NCBI GenBank assembly: GCA_021495925.1
Contig: JAKEKT010000022.1
Coordinates: 124,001 to 188,000, forward strand
Origin: Diplodia intermedia
Taxonomy: Eukaryota; Ascomycota; Dothideomycetes; Botryosphaeriales; Botryosphaeriaceae
DNA length: 64,000 bases
Direction of reading: 5' to 3'
Translations under genes and position numbers: made by a program
Shown: positions 30,504 to 41,825 of the stretch, one piece after another
Layout: each line of letters opens with the position of its first letter
Position numbering within the stretch: position 1 is the first letter of the stretch
The notes under the pieces: model-generated
Database searches by the model: none
What the model was told of the DNA's origin: nothing
The model's input: only the letters and a program-made list of their open reading frames with translations

Positions 30504-33500
30504 ATGTCGCTGAACGACGAGAACCTAGCGAGTATTGCTCGGGCGTCCGACCCGATCAACTTCCCGGACAACGTCCCGGACAATGAGTGGCGCGTCATGG
30601 CCGCCATGGACGATTCGCTACAGAGGCAGATGCCCTGGCGGCGGCAGCGCCTGCACGACCCGTTCGCCTACCTCACCACCACCACCACCGCCTCCTCCTC
30701 TTCTCTCCCTCGTCGTCATGCTGGTGATGACGGTGATGGGGGCGGAGGTGAAGACGACGATGACGACGAGGACGATGAGGATGATGACGATGACTTCGGT
30801 CCAGGCGAGGACGAAGAGGAAGACGAAGACGAAGATGAAGACGACGACGAAGACGAAGAAGAAGGGGGAAATGAAGAAGAGGGAGAAGACACCAGCTCCT
30901 CTACCTCGGAAGAGGAGGAGGAAAGAGACAGGTCAGACTACGTCGTATTCAAGATGATCAACTCTAAGGAGACACGCGTCGACCGCGCCGACGCGCAGAT
31001 CTACGTGCCCATGGCGCCAGCGGTCGTCCGGCCGCTCGACGAGGCGCCGTTCACGTACGATGTAGACAGCGAGCAACCCAGCATCACCCTGGAGAACGAT
31101 CCCAGAAGGCCGCCGAAGGAAGGTGGCAGGGGCGATATGGACTTGTTGATCATGGGCACGCCGCATCGGCTCTGTTGGGCGTGTTTGGATGCGTTGGGAT
31201 ATTACGTTGCGTACGGGCAGGGGGTGGGAGAGAGTTATATCTGCGAGGAGGAGAAGGAGGAGGCCGGGGAAGAGGGCGAGGGAGAGGAGAAAAAAGGGAG
31301 GAAGGAGAAAAAAAAGAAGAGGACTCTGCCTAAAGCGGTGGTGCATCACTGGAACCTGGTGAGCTTGGAGGCGGCGAACGCGACTGGGTGCGTCATCTGC
31401 ACGCGGCTGCACCAGCGGCTGGCAAAGAACAAGACGGTGAATATGTACCGGGAGGGCAACATGGAGTCGTACCAGCTGGAGATGTGCTGGTCGCAAGGCC
31501 AGATGGGGCTGGATGAGGGCGACGTGCTGTACTTCGTGTGGACGCAGTCAACGAGCCCTCGGAGCCACTCAAACTACCACACCTACTACCGCATGCAGCT
31601 GTGGGATATTGACTCCCTGGACACGAACATGTCCATCTGGTTCTCGGACGGGCGGAACTGGTTCGCGGACCAGGGCGTGAGGGACGTCGTGGAGGGTCGG
31701 ACTGATTCGGCCAGGTCGAAGAACTTGGCCAAGGGTTGGTTCACGCGATGCGAAGAGAATGCCGACGGGACGCACGACGAGTGCAATGCGTTCGTCGCCA
31801 AAAGCCGTCCCACGCGTGTGCTGGACGTCGAACATGCGAGGGAGAGCTCTCGGCTCCGGCTCGTGTGCGTGGAAGACGCGCCTGGCGATCGATACATCAC
31901 ACTGAGCCATTGCTGGGGAGCATGGGGTGCGAAGGAGCTCCCGATGCTGACGACGGCCAACCTGGAAGAGCGGCAGAACGAGGGTATGGACGTTTCGGAC
32001 TTGCCTCAGACATTTCGAGACGCGCTCGAGGTGGCCAGCTGGTACAACGGTATTGACAGCTCACATTCCCGCTCTCTCGTAGTCCTCGAAGAAGCTGACC
32101 CTCTCCCGAACAGTCAAGTGGCTCTGGATCGACTCCCTTTGCATCATCCAAGACTCGCCCTCGGACTGGTTCCGCGAAGCGTCACTAATGGCGCGCACCT
32201 ACAAGCACGCCGTCCTCAACATCTCGGCCGACCACTTCCAGGATGCGCGCGGCGGCCTCTTCACCGACCGCAACCCGTTCGACACGGTGCCCATCCAATT
32301 CCACGCCACGAGGAGCCCCGGCGTGATGCCGTCGTCAGATGCCGACCTCGCGCGCTCGTGGTGGATGTACGATTACGAGACGGATGCCTTCGGCTGGGCC
32401 CTCCGTGCGCCGTCGTTCGCACGCGCCTGGATCCACCGCGAGCGCCAGCTGGCCCGCCGCGTGCTGCACTTCACGGCTGCTGAGATAGTGTGGGAGTGTT
32501 GTGCCAGCAGAGCGCCCGGTCAGGCACTCGCGTCCGAGACCTTCCCTGGCGGCTACCCGTTCCGAAGGCTGCTGAGTGGACAGTCGAAGTGGCAGGCGCG
32601 CGACGTGCGGAACAGCAGGGAGGATGCAGTGCTCGAGACGTGGAATGAGGTGTGTGAGGGCTTCTCGAAGAAGTGGTTGACGGTGCGCAGCGATATGCCC
32701 ATCATCCTGTCGAGTCTGGCCGAGGAGTTCGCCGAGATGCTGCCAGGAGATGCATACGTCGCGGGCCATTGGGAGAGCACGTTGCCGCTGAGCCTGCTGT
32801 GGAAGGTTGACCGGTGGCCGGGGACGGACACGGGCGAGTTTTCGGCACTGCCACATGCAATGGAGAAGCGGTGGATGGATCAGGTTTGCAGGAAGACCGC
32901 AGAGGAAATCCTCAGGGATCAGCGGGAAATATTGGACGAACCGGATGAGAAGACGGAAGAAAATGGTCGGGCCGGCACGAGCTCCAGGGTGACCGGCCTC
33001 TTCGTGAGGGCGAAGATGATGGCAAGGGAGATGGCCGCTCAACGGGCTTCTTCCAGTGAAGCCCTGTTGGTACATCTCACAGCTGGTGATCCTCAAGACA
33101 CTCATGCCGAAGCCGCCTTGGAATCGATCACAACACAGCCCGAGACGACACACCTAGAAACGACAGAGCTAGGGACGACAGAGCTAGAAACGACAGGGTC
33201 AGAAGGAACAGAGCCAGAAACGACAGGGCAAGAATCGATAGAGGCAGAAACGACACAGGCAGAAAAGACACAGCTAGAAACAGCACAACCGGAGACGAGA
33301 CAACCAGAGACTGTGGAACAACATGACGAGTCGGAACAGGACGACCAGGGTTCAGAATTCGGCGTCTACTTCGACTACATCGCCCCATCCTGGTCCTGGT
33401 TCTCCATCAGCGGGTCCACCTTGCACCACGGCCGATGGCCCCAAGTGCCCCTCGCCACCGCCCGCGTCGACGACCCGGCCCGTCTCCGCAACGCCTTCGG

Positions 33501-34149
33501 CCCCTTCGTCCCCGCCGCCTCCGGCCTCACGCTCACCGGATACATGCGCCGCGTCGAGGTCGTCTTCACGGGGACGGACATGGTCGAGTCGCTGTACACG
33601 CCCGACATCGTCGCGCTGCGGCACAAGTTCACCATGGTCGTCATCGACCACGACGACGGCGACACTGACGCGGATCTGCGCCGGAAGGGACCCGACGGCT
33701 TGCCCAGGGGCGTGCGCATGGTCGGGAAGGCATGGCGGCAGAAGTCCGGTAAGGACTTCGAGGTAAAGCTAGATTTCCCCCGGGGCGATGACCAGAGGCT
33801 CCTGTGCTACTGCTTGTTTGTGGGGTTTAACGGGAAGAAACGGACCAAGTATGACTTGGCCGTGCATGGGCTGCTGCTGGAACCTGCGGAGGGAAGGGAG
33901 GGGTTCAAGCGGATCGGGTTGATAGATATGACTGCTATGACGGCGTTGAGGATGCGGTACATGGTACAAGAAGGGGAGGACGAGCCGGACGAAGAGGGAT
34001 GGAAGGCAGTCATGAGCTGGCTTCAAAGCGTGGAAGTGAGCCCGGATAAAGACGAGTTCAACCAGAAAGGTCCCGAGGCATTGTACTGGCGCGATGAAGA
34101 GCGCCCGGGACTGAAGAGACTGAGAATGAGGGACATCAAGCTTATGTGA
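30504..34149 (+). CDS. HET-domain (heterokaryon incompatibility) protein with acidic N-terminus and ETT repeats
   Basis: Two exons, 30504-32049 and 32114-34149, giving 1193 residues. Residues about 73-142 are an extreme Asp/Glu tract, and a second acidic/Lys-rich tract lies near 245-275. The HET domain spans roughly 460-650: RYITLSHCWG, DLPQTFRDALEVA, then across the intron VKWLWIDSLCIIQD, DWFREASLMARTYKHA, and later AWIHRERQLARRVLHF. These match the three conserved HET blocks, with GAWGAKELPML between. Residues about 854-921 form an imperfect tandem repeat around ETTELETT. The C-terminal part has YIAPSWSWFSISG, common after HET domains. HET proteins trigger cell death on recognition of genetically different partners; a role for this gene is inferred from family only. 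Confidence 0.9.
33130..33325 (+). repeat. Coding minisatellite (ETT/AETTQ repeats) in the HET gene
   Basis: About 200 bases with units such as GAAACGACA plus a 6-base spacer, recurring every 15 or 30 bases and encoding Glu-Thr-Thr or Glu-Thr-Ala with variable partners (THLETTELGTTELETT). All units keep frame. Such arrays in HET proteins often vary between strains. Confidence 0.65.
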
Positions 34150-35006
34150 TGAGCGTTAGTCCTGTAGATGCATCGTAGAGGTCCAAAACAAACGCAAACC
34201 AAGCTTGCTTCAGTGGGGAGGATAGTGCATCGACTGAGGTGGTTGCCTGACCGACTTCGGATTTTGTAGTAAACCCCGAGGGAAGGGTTGTATCTTCCTG
34301 TCCTATTGGCACGACCACACCCAAGCAGGGTCCAGCATTGGCTCCACATGCTAGAGTGGCTCGCGCCGCAAGAGCACTCCAGGTTGAGGGCAACTATTGA
34401 AGTCAAGTCGAGATAGTGGCGGTACCTAACTCCTTCGTCTCCACCGCCAACGAGGTATTATTGACGGAAGTGACTCGGGCCATGTGGATTTTGAAAGCTC
34501 AGATGACCGTCGCGAAGAGGCACTACTTTCTTTCAGATGTGAAACCAAAGGTCAATGTACAGGCAGGCAGGACAAAGAGAGTGACTGTGCTCGGTACCAT
34601 GGGTACTGGCCAAAGTATATTTCGACGGTTCCATCGGCCGTTTATTGCAGCGTTTCTTGCGCAACTTACGTCAAACAAGCCGCTTCGCCTTGTGGATGAG
34701 ACGCGCACGGCCTATCGTGCCGACGTAGCAATTGCCTCTCAGCAATGCATGCTACACCACGGCCAGGCTGCCATCAAATTGGCCAATGGCGGACCATGTC
34801 GATTGAGGCTGAGCATGGCCTGGGAATCACAAGGCGAGCGCCATGCCTGAAGCCGCGGGGGGACACATGCAGGGCAGGCGGATATGTAAGCGGGCGCGGT
34901 CAGTCAGCAGGTTGCAGTGCAGCGCAACAGGCAGGCCAAGGGTCGGCGGCTCCGAGGCCGCGTCCTGTAACTCGATCTGATCTCGCTCCCTGAAACCGGC
35001 GGGGCG

Positions 35007-35013
35007 TGACTCA
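35007..35013. promoter_or_regulatory. CPRE/GCRE-type site TGACTCA (distal)
   Basis: An exact TGACTCA, the recognition core of Gcn4/CPC1/CpcA bZIP factors, 845 bases upstream of the proposed start of the CpcA-like gene. Autoregulation through such sites is established for cpc-1 and cpcA. Confidence 0.5.
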
Positions 35014-35710
35014 TGTGCGTGGTTGTGGGAATTCCGGGGTGCTGGCACGCTGGAGGGGCCAAGAGGGCGAAGAGGGCGAAGAGGGCGATGCGGTGCGCGT
35101 GTCCCCTCAGGCCAGCAGGCAGCGCTGTTACTGGTTCCACTCACCGCGCATGCCCAAGTCAGCGCCGGTGTCGACGGCGCAGGCGGAGGATTTGAGGTGG
35201 CTTGGGGGCGAGGCAGCAGAGATACCGCCGTGGCTAGCGCGGCTGACTGTGACCGGACCAGAACCTGCCGTATCGCAGCCCGCCGTCGTGGCCTCGCTGC
35301 CTTCCTCCTGTGCGTGGCTTAGTGGCACGCCCTTCGTGCCATCAGGGCCGAAACTCTCCGCCCAGCGCGCTATTTACGCCGCCCTCAGCCGGCTAGGCCG
35401 CTTTGAGATACCGTGTGTGCCGTGCCGCGTGCTCCGCCTCCGAGACAGGAGCGGCCAGGCAGCAAGCTTCGCAACCGCGCACGCTGCGCAGCGGCTCTCA
35501 GGACGTCGCGGGGAGACAGAGGCACGCGTGCGGCGGGCGCAGCCAAACCCGGCGCGCAGACGCCATCGTGCAGTGGTGGGACCGCGGGCGAGGTCGGTGG
35601 TGATAGGCAGCCTCCATCGGCCGCTAGCTCGCACCGCCGACGCGCACCGCTCCCATGGCCCACCCCTGCACCAGTCCACCTCAGCCCGCCGCTGATTGGC
35701 CCGCCGAACA

Positions 35711-35719
35711 ATGAGTCAC
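35711..35719. promoter_or_regulatory. CPRE/GCRE-type site ATGAGTCAC (proximal)
   Basis: TGAGTCA is the same palindrome read on the other strand, here with the preferred flanking A, 133 bases before the ATG at 35852. This is a good position for autoregulation of the CpcA-like gene. Confidence 0.6.
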
Positions 35720-35762
35720 AGCCAGCCTTGGCCGTTCGCTACGCGGCGCACGCGGTTCAAAT

Positions 35763-35951
35763 ATGTCGCCGGCCGCCCTCTCAGGCAACTTTCTTCCCCA
35801 TCTTCCGCTACCCCAACACCACTTCATAAACACAGCCAGAGACTCGACATCATGGCTGCGTAACCCTCCGCTGTTTTGGCTTCCTCAACGTCTTCAACTT
35901 TTCAACTCCCCACTCCACTGCAGTCTCCGCAAGGAACTGTCTCAAGCATAG
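35763..35951 (+). other. Candidate upstream ORF in the cpcA leader
   Basis: An ATG at 35763 opens a 62-codon frame (MSPAALSGNF and on) that overlaps the proposed main start in another frame and ends at 35951. Gcn4-type genes are translationally controlled by upstream ORFs; Aspergillus cpcA and Neurospora cpc-1 leaders carry them. Whether the transcript begins before 35763 is unknown, and splicing of the proposed intron would change the end of this frame. Confidence 0.3.
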
Positions 35952-37150
35952 CCTCGCGCTCCCGCTTCAGACGCCCTACCACCACGTTGGACCCAACGTC
36001 GTTCACCACGGCTTCTCATCAGTCACCATGGCTCCCCTCACCAGCTCCCCCCGCCTCTCGGCAGCATACACCGCAGCAACCACGACCGCACTTCCCCTCG
36101 GAAGACTTTCAACTCTTCGATCAACCGACGCAGGCTCCTCAGCCCCCTCGTCATCCGAGCGCTCCTCCATCTCGTCCTACGTTTAACGGCTCGCCGTTCT
36201 ACGCCAACAGCGCACCCGCCTCAACTATCGGATTTCGTCGAAACACCACTTCGCAACACCCTCGTCCCCCGGTCCCGCTCTTCCCCAGTAGCACAGGAAA
36301 CATCAATACCCACAAGCACCAGAGGAATCGTTCCACCGGCACCATGCTCGCAGGTAATTGCCAGCCAGTCCCGCACCTGCCGCGCCGCCCTTCTAACGTC
36401 GTGCAAGACAAGGAAATGAACATGGCTGCCTTCGGCGGCGTCGCTCCCCTCGACTCCTTCAACGTGGAGATCGACTGGGACGCGTACACCAGCGCCGCCG
36501 GCTTTGGCTCCATGAACGACTCCATGGCCGGCTCCGTCGGCACCGCCGCCACCGTGTCGCCCAAGGACATCTTCCACGACCCGCTTGCGTCGGCGCCTCC
36601 CTCGGCTGCCTTCACCAACCTGACTTCGCCGTCCATCAACGAGTCTCCCTACATCGGCGACAGCTACGATACCTCGCCCATCTTCCAGGATGGCGGCGAC
36701 ATGTCCTCCCAGAACTGGTTCTCGCTCTTCCCGGAAGAGGAGAAGCCTGCTGCTACTGCAACCCCGCTCCAGCGCTCCGCCAGCAACCAGTCCTTCACCC
36801 AGTCCAGCTCGAGCAACAGCTCGCCCAAGCCTGTGGTGGTTGACGCGTCTAGCCGACGCAAGTCAAACACCAACTCCCCTGCCCTTCTCACCCAGAACGC
36901 GGGTGTCAGCAAGCCTCGTCGTCGCAAGGGTCCTCTGCCTCCCATCACGGTGACGGACCCGGCCGACAAGGTCGCGCTGAAGCGTGCTCGCAACACTCTT
37001 GCCGCGCGCGAGTCTCGGCAGAGGAAATACGAGCATGTGCAGGAACTGGAGAAGCGCATTGCTGATTTGGAGGACGAGCAGAAGAAGGCCTCGGATGAGG
37101 CCGAGAAGTGGAAGAACATCGCTCTCAGCCTCGGTTATCTTCAGTCGTGA
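35852..37150 (+). CDS. cpcA: bZIP transcription factor of cross-pathway control (GCN4/CpcA type)
   Basis: The C-terminal bZIP is unmistakable: basic region ALKRARNTLAARESRQRK followed by a leucine-zipper helix with ELEKRIADLEDEQ and W-K-N-I-A-L, ending the protein as in CpcA. An activation region has TVSPKDIF, APPSAAFTNLTSP, DTSPIF and NWFSLFPEEE, the pattern I know from CpcA proteins. It should activate amino-acid biosynthesis genes on starvation, binding TGACTCA. The start is uncertain. The frame contains a TAA at 35861 after ATGGCTGCG at 35852. My preferred model has an 8-nt first exon (35852-35859), intron 35860-35970 and exon 35971-37150 (395 residues). An acceptor at 35946 is also in phase, and an ATG at 36344 would give a shorter protein. 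Confidence 0.85.
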
Positions 37151-38437
37151 ATTGCCCTGCCTCGCCAGAGGTGTACGGGCGGGGGAGCTGGTGAGCTCCC
37201 GGAGATTGTAGAACGAGGCGCTTAGTCCCCTCCGTTCAGGAAAAGTCTTATGTCTTGAATTTGGGTTCCGGTCCTTTCAGTTTAGATGCTTTTCGTTGGA
37301 GGGGTCCGGTTTCACAGCATTGGCAGTTCTGACGTCCCTCTCCTTGATGGGGATGGTTGACTCGTGGCCTTTGCTCATGTTGTCCTTCTCACCTTATTCC
37401 TTCGGTCCTGTTGCAGGACCTGCCGTCTGGCATCATACCAGATGAGCATGCGATCGCATGATCACCACTTAGTAGTTAGCTTAAAACACAAAAAAATCTT
37501 TGCGACTACTTCCAGAGAATGGTACATGCACGTGAATCGCCGTACTCGCGAGACTGGGTCACCTGCGTAAAGTCACGCGTGGTCCAACATGACCCCCGCG
37601 ACTACTATCCTTGGCGCAGACGTCGATTGACGGCCCAGTGATTGCAATTGCGGAGAGACGTTTCAGGCCTGTGCGGTAACAGATGTGCACGAGCCGAGTG
37701 TTTCATCGGAAGTTTCCCCGGATCTGCGTCGCTCATCATGTACTACCTGATACGGAAGGTCATGATAGATGATCTGGTGTTGTGCTGGATTGGTCCCGAC
37801 ACCAGTCTTGACCATTTACTGCACGGTGAATTCCGCGAATGCTGTAATGATGTTGCTGGTAGCTAAGCAGATGGGGGAGTGACATCCTTCTCCAGGCGCG
37901 TGGCCTCCCGTCGCTCACGTCTCCGGCCACGACATCCTGTTGTGACGTCGTAGGCATCCGCGTAGGCCCCCCACAGGCCCCACAGTCTCGACGGCGTTGA
38001 CGTATAGCAGATGGAGAGTCAGCAATGGCCGCAATATCTCCGCGCCGGGGAACGGAAGCCAAGACGACGGCGATAATGTGTTGCGATGTGTCGCGGTGGG
38101 TGGTGGGGCAGTCCGGGAAGGTACGCGGAGGCAACGCGGGTCACGTTGACGCCAGAACACGACCACCTTCGCCCACCAGCAAACGCCCCCTGACGAAATC
38201 CAAGCCCTCTTGGCAGCCTGATTAACTTGTTGCTAGATGCCCGCCTCCTCCACCGGGCCATCGATGCCAATGCGGACTACCAAGAATCTTCATTGCAGTA
38301 TGACGTAGCCGTCGACGCCCCCGGCCGCTGCCGCTTGCGCGCGTCTGGGCCTTCAGCTCGCGTGCTTGATAACGAAGACGCTCGCCGCTTTGTCCGCTCC
38401 TTTCTCCCCACCAGCCTCCCCCCAATTGCTCCTGAGC
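37151..38437. other. Intergenic region, cpcA 3' flank and transporter promoter
   Basis: About 1.3 kb. Frames on both strands lack motifs. I see no RNA gene and no clear element. Confidence 0.45.
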
Positions 38438-39988
38438 ATGGCTTCCGGCATCCTGACCGTCTTTCTGGCGGCGCTTCAAGCCTCAATCGCCGTCCTGCTG
38501 ACCATCTTCTACGGCGCAATTGCTGGCAACTTCAATCTCATCTCTGAAAGCTCGGCCAAAGACATATCGAAGACATGCGTGCGTCTGTTCCTGCCCGCGC
38601 TGCTGATCCATAATGTTGGGTCACAGCTCAGCCTCGATAGCGGCGCCAAATATATCCCCATACTCAGTAAGCCCGCAGACCTCAATCGATAAGAGCATCC
38701 GCCCGCTGACAAGGCTCTGCAGTCTTCGCCATTGTGTACAACACCATCTCAATGGCTTTTGGACTGCTGTGCACCCGCATCTTCAAGTTCCCCGCATGGG
38801 TGACGCCGGCAATCGCCTTCAACAACACAACATCCCTGCCGCTCTTGCTCGTCCAGTCGCTCAGCTCCACGGGCGTGCTCTCCGCCCTTGACGGCTCCGA
38901 CGACGTCGTCGATCGCGCAAAGTCGTATTTTCTCGTCAATGCCATCGTCAGCAACTCGCTGACCTTTGCACTCGGCCCCCGCCTGCTCAACGGCCAGGAG
39001 GAGGACACTCCTGACAACGGCAAGGGCGACGAGGACGAGTCCAGCGACGTCAGCGACGGCGAGAACGGCGTTCCTGTCATCGAAGCTACCGAGGACGTCG
39101 AAGGTGGCCGCATCAAGGCAACGCAGCAGCATCCCGCCGCCGCCTCGTCCGACCGCGACGACAACGACGACGAGAACAACAACGACGAGCAAGTCACCGA
39201 GGAGACGTCGCTCCTGCCCGACCCCATCGCACGCAAGGGCAAGAAGGCCGGCCGCAAAGCGTACAAGCGCGGCGCGCGCCAGTTCTCCAAGCTGCCGCCG
39301 TGGGCGCAGTCGGCTCTCGATTTCGTGTACCAATTCGCCAACGCACCCGTCATCGGCGCCGCGCTGGGCTGCCTGATCGGCCTCACGCCCGCGCTGCACC
39401 GCCTCTTCTTCTCCGCGCCCGACGACGGCGGCTACTTCAAGGCCTGGCTGACGTCGTCGCTCAAGAACGTCGGCGACCTGTTCGCCGCCCTGCAGGTCGT
39501 CGTCGTCGGCGTCAAGCTGTGCGCCAGCCTGCGCAAGCAAAAGGCGGGCCAGGAGAGCGGCGACGTGCCGTGGCTGCCGTTCGTCATCATCACCTTCGTC
39601 CGCTACGTGCTGTGGCCGCTGATTTCGATCCCGCTCGTCTGGGCGCTGGCGACGCGCACTAGCGTCCTGGATGAGGACCCCATCTTGTGGTTTGCCATGA
39701 TGTTGATGCCGGCGGGGCCGCCGGCGCTGAAGCTGACGGCGTTGGCGGATGTGAATGGGAGCGATGAGAGGGAGAAGATGTCGATTGCAAAGTTTTTGAC
39801 GGTAAGTTCCATGTGCGGGCGGAGATTCATTGCTACGCTCTGCACCCACCCATTCAGATGCGCGTTGAGGAGAATAAAAGCTAACGAGAATCTTTGCGAA
39901 CTACTAGCTCTCGTACGTCATCTCGCCGCTCATTTGCTTCTCTGTCGTCGGCAGCTTGAAGGCTTCGGAAGCTGCTGTCGGAAGGTAG
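38438..39988 (+). CDS. Auxin efflux carrier-like membrane transport protein (PIN-like)
   Basis: Three exons, 38438-38666, 38723-39801 and 39908-39988, giving 462 residues. The N-terminal half has four to five hydrophobic helices (MASGILTVFLAALQASIAVLLTIFYG; VRLFLPALLIHNVG; AIAFNNTTSLPLLLVQSL). A long acidic, hydrophilic loop (about residues 185-275, rich in DED and NNN) follows, then five further helices (IGAALGCLIGLTPALHRLFF; MMLMPAGPPALKLTAL; YVISPLICFSVVG). The NNTTSLPLLL and GPPALKL motifs are typical of PF03547; yeast relatives include Ecm3 and YLR152C. Location is probably ER or plasma membrane; the substrate in fungi is unknown. The last exon is only 81 nt, entered after a GCTAAC branch site. 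Confidence 0.88.
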
Positions 39989-41825
39989 CGCTTTGAAGCC
40001 CCTTCCCCTTTCCCGGATTTTCCTCTTCCCGCAGGTGGTTCGCTATGACATCGCTGGTGTCTGCTTAGAATCTAGAATCGGAAAACAAGGGCGTTCAGTA
40101 GCTAGAAATGTTCGTATCATATTAAGACATATATACTCCAATACATCGTACAGTCAGCTCCCAAGTCTGTTTTTCCTCGCTCACGCACATGCTACAGAGC
40201 GTTTAAGATACCCTGGTTCTCTTAAAGGAGCCCAAGTGAATGCTTCTTGAATGTACATCCCACTCTTGCGTCGTTAAACAAGCGCCGTCGTAGGACTCTC
40301 TGGGCGACACTGAGGAAACTCAACCGGTCAGCCCCATTCACAGCCATCCAGGCCCACCCGTGGGCTGCGTGCTCCGGCACGTTGTCGGGAAGGTCGGCAG
40401 AGGCGAACTTGAGGTGTTGAAAGCAAATGTAATGTACTGGCAAGTGACGCTCAACGCTCGCCGCCTTGGATGGCTGTATCCTTTTTTTTTAAAACAAAAA
40501 AAAAGGAGTGGGCGTCGCCGACGGTGACATGCTTTGGCGACTTGGTTCTCGTGGATGACACTGTGGTGGTAGCGATCGCCGAATGCCATGTCTGCTGGTA
40601 TGTCTGCACAGGTTTGATATTTGCTTTGACTGCCTACCTATATATGTAGGAACAACTTATCGTTCACATTCATACCCATCAGGAGCCGGTTCGGTGGGCA
40701 TCTCGTTGCCGCGCTGATGGATTTATCTACCGCGGCTTGTGCGAAAGACTTCTGTTCATCCGCTGTTTGGGTAGGCAGTTGCATGGTATCGGGGTCGAGA
40801 TTTCTACCATTTGGTTCGCCCTGTTAGACTGTATGTCCATTGACTTATGCATGCTATGCTGAAGCCATGTGCTGTTCGATGCTCAGAACCTGGTATAATC
40901 GCTCTCGGAAATGCAAAATGGGCCGACTTTTTTTTGGGGGTTTTTTTTTGGCGGGAGCTTTTGGTGTCCATGCTACCACGTTCGTGCAGCCACTTCGGCA
41001 AGTCAAACCCCCGAAGTATGAGAAGGGAGAGATAAAAGGAAAAAGATCGTATAGTGAGAAGTATGAAGATCTGGAAAGGCGACAAATGATTTTCCTCCCC
41101 TCACCGACGATGAGACGTTGCCGTTGCGGGATACGATGCTCCGTGTTACAGGAGTGCTACACCACCGCTCCCGTCCCCCACTTTTGGCCCCACAATTTGA
41201 GATCTTGTAGATCACCACGTTGGAAGATCAAGATGGCTTCCATGCATCCTTGTTCCGGCTGTACAGGATGCCGAAATTGGACAATGTGAGATATTGGGCC
41301 CATTCGTCTGTCACAAGGCTTTTACAGTAGCCGTTCAGTTGTCCGTGTTTGATTGAATCCGTTTTCTTTTTGCTTTTTTGTATGTTATTACATTGAGGGA
41401 TTCCCCTTTCGTTGTCTTGAGCAACGTTTGGTATCTCGAGAGAAGAAAAAAAGAAAAGAAAAGAAAAGAAGTGAAGACGTAACAAATGGGAGCCATCTTG
41501 TCGTAACGAGAAGAGGAAAAAGAAGAAGATAATGACCCCTTGTCACGGGGTACAGAACCAGTGAACTTAGAAGGGGCGATCAGGGCAAAGTTCCTGCCCT
41601 GCCCAAAAATGATCCGCCCCCCTCTTACAACACGTTGCTGATCCACTGCCTCCCCGCCATGACCGCCCAATTCTCCTCTTTTTTCTCCGTCTTCTCCAAG
41701 GGGGTATATGAGTGATAAAACGTCTCTTCTCGCGCTGCCTCACTCGCTGTCATGATGATCTTACACCGCCTTTGAAAAAGTTTAAGTCTGAAGGAAGAAT
41801 GGTACATCTAGTTGCTTTCACCTGA
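39989..41825. other. Intergenic region between convergent genes, low-complexity tracts
   Basis: About 1.84 kb between the 3' ends of the transporter and the ferritin-like gene. It is AT-richer, with T9/A9 runs near 40481-40503, two T9 runs around a G5 near 40929-40950, and AAAGA repeats at about 41445-41475. Open frames carry no motif and I see no RNA gene. The gap is long for convergent genes. Confidence 0.45.

Larger units (their letters stand above)
34150..35851. other. Intergenic region and cpcA promoter
   Basis: About 1.7 kb after the HET gene. The 230-codon frame at 35006-35695 is Arg/Ala/Pro-rich, as expected of chance frames in GC-rich DNA, and has no motif. The region contains two GCN4/CpcA consensus sites and two upstream ATGs, listed separately. 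Confidence 0.5.

Noticed and set aside
35006..35695. 229-codon frame before the bZIP gene
   Set aside because: Arg/Ala/Pro-rich chance frame in GC-rich promoter DNA, no motif.
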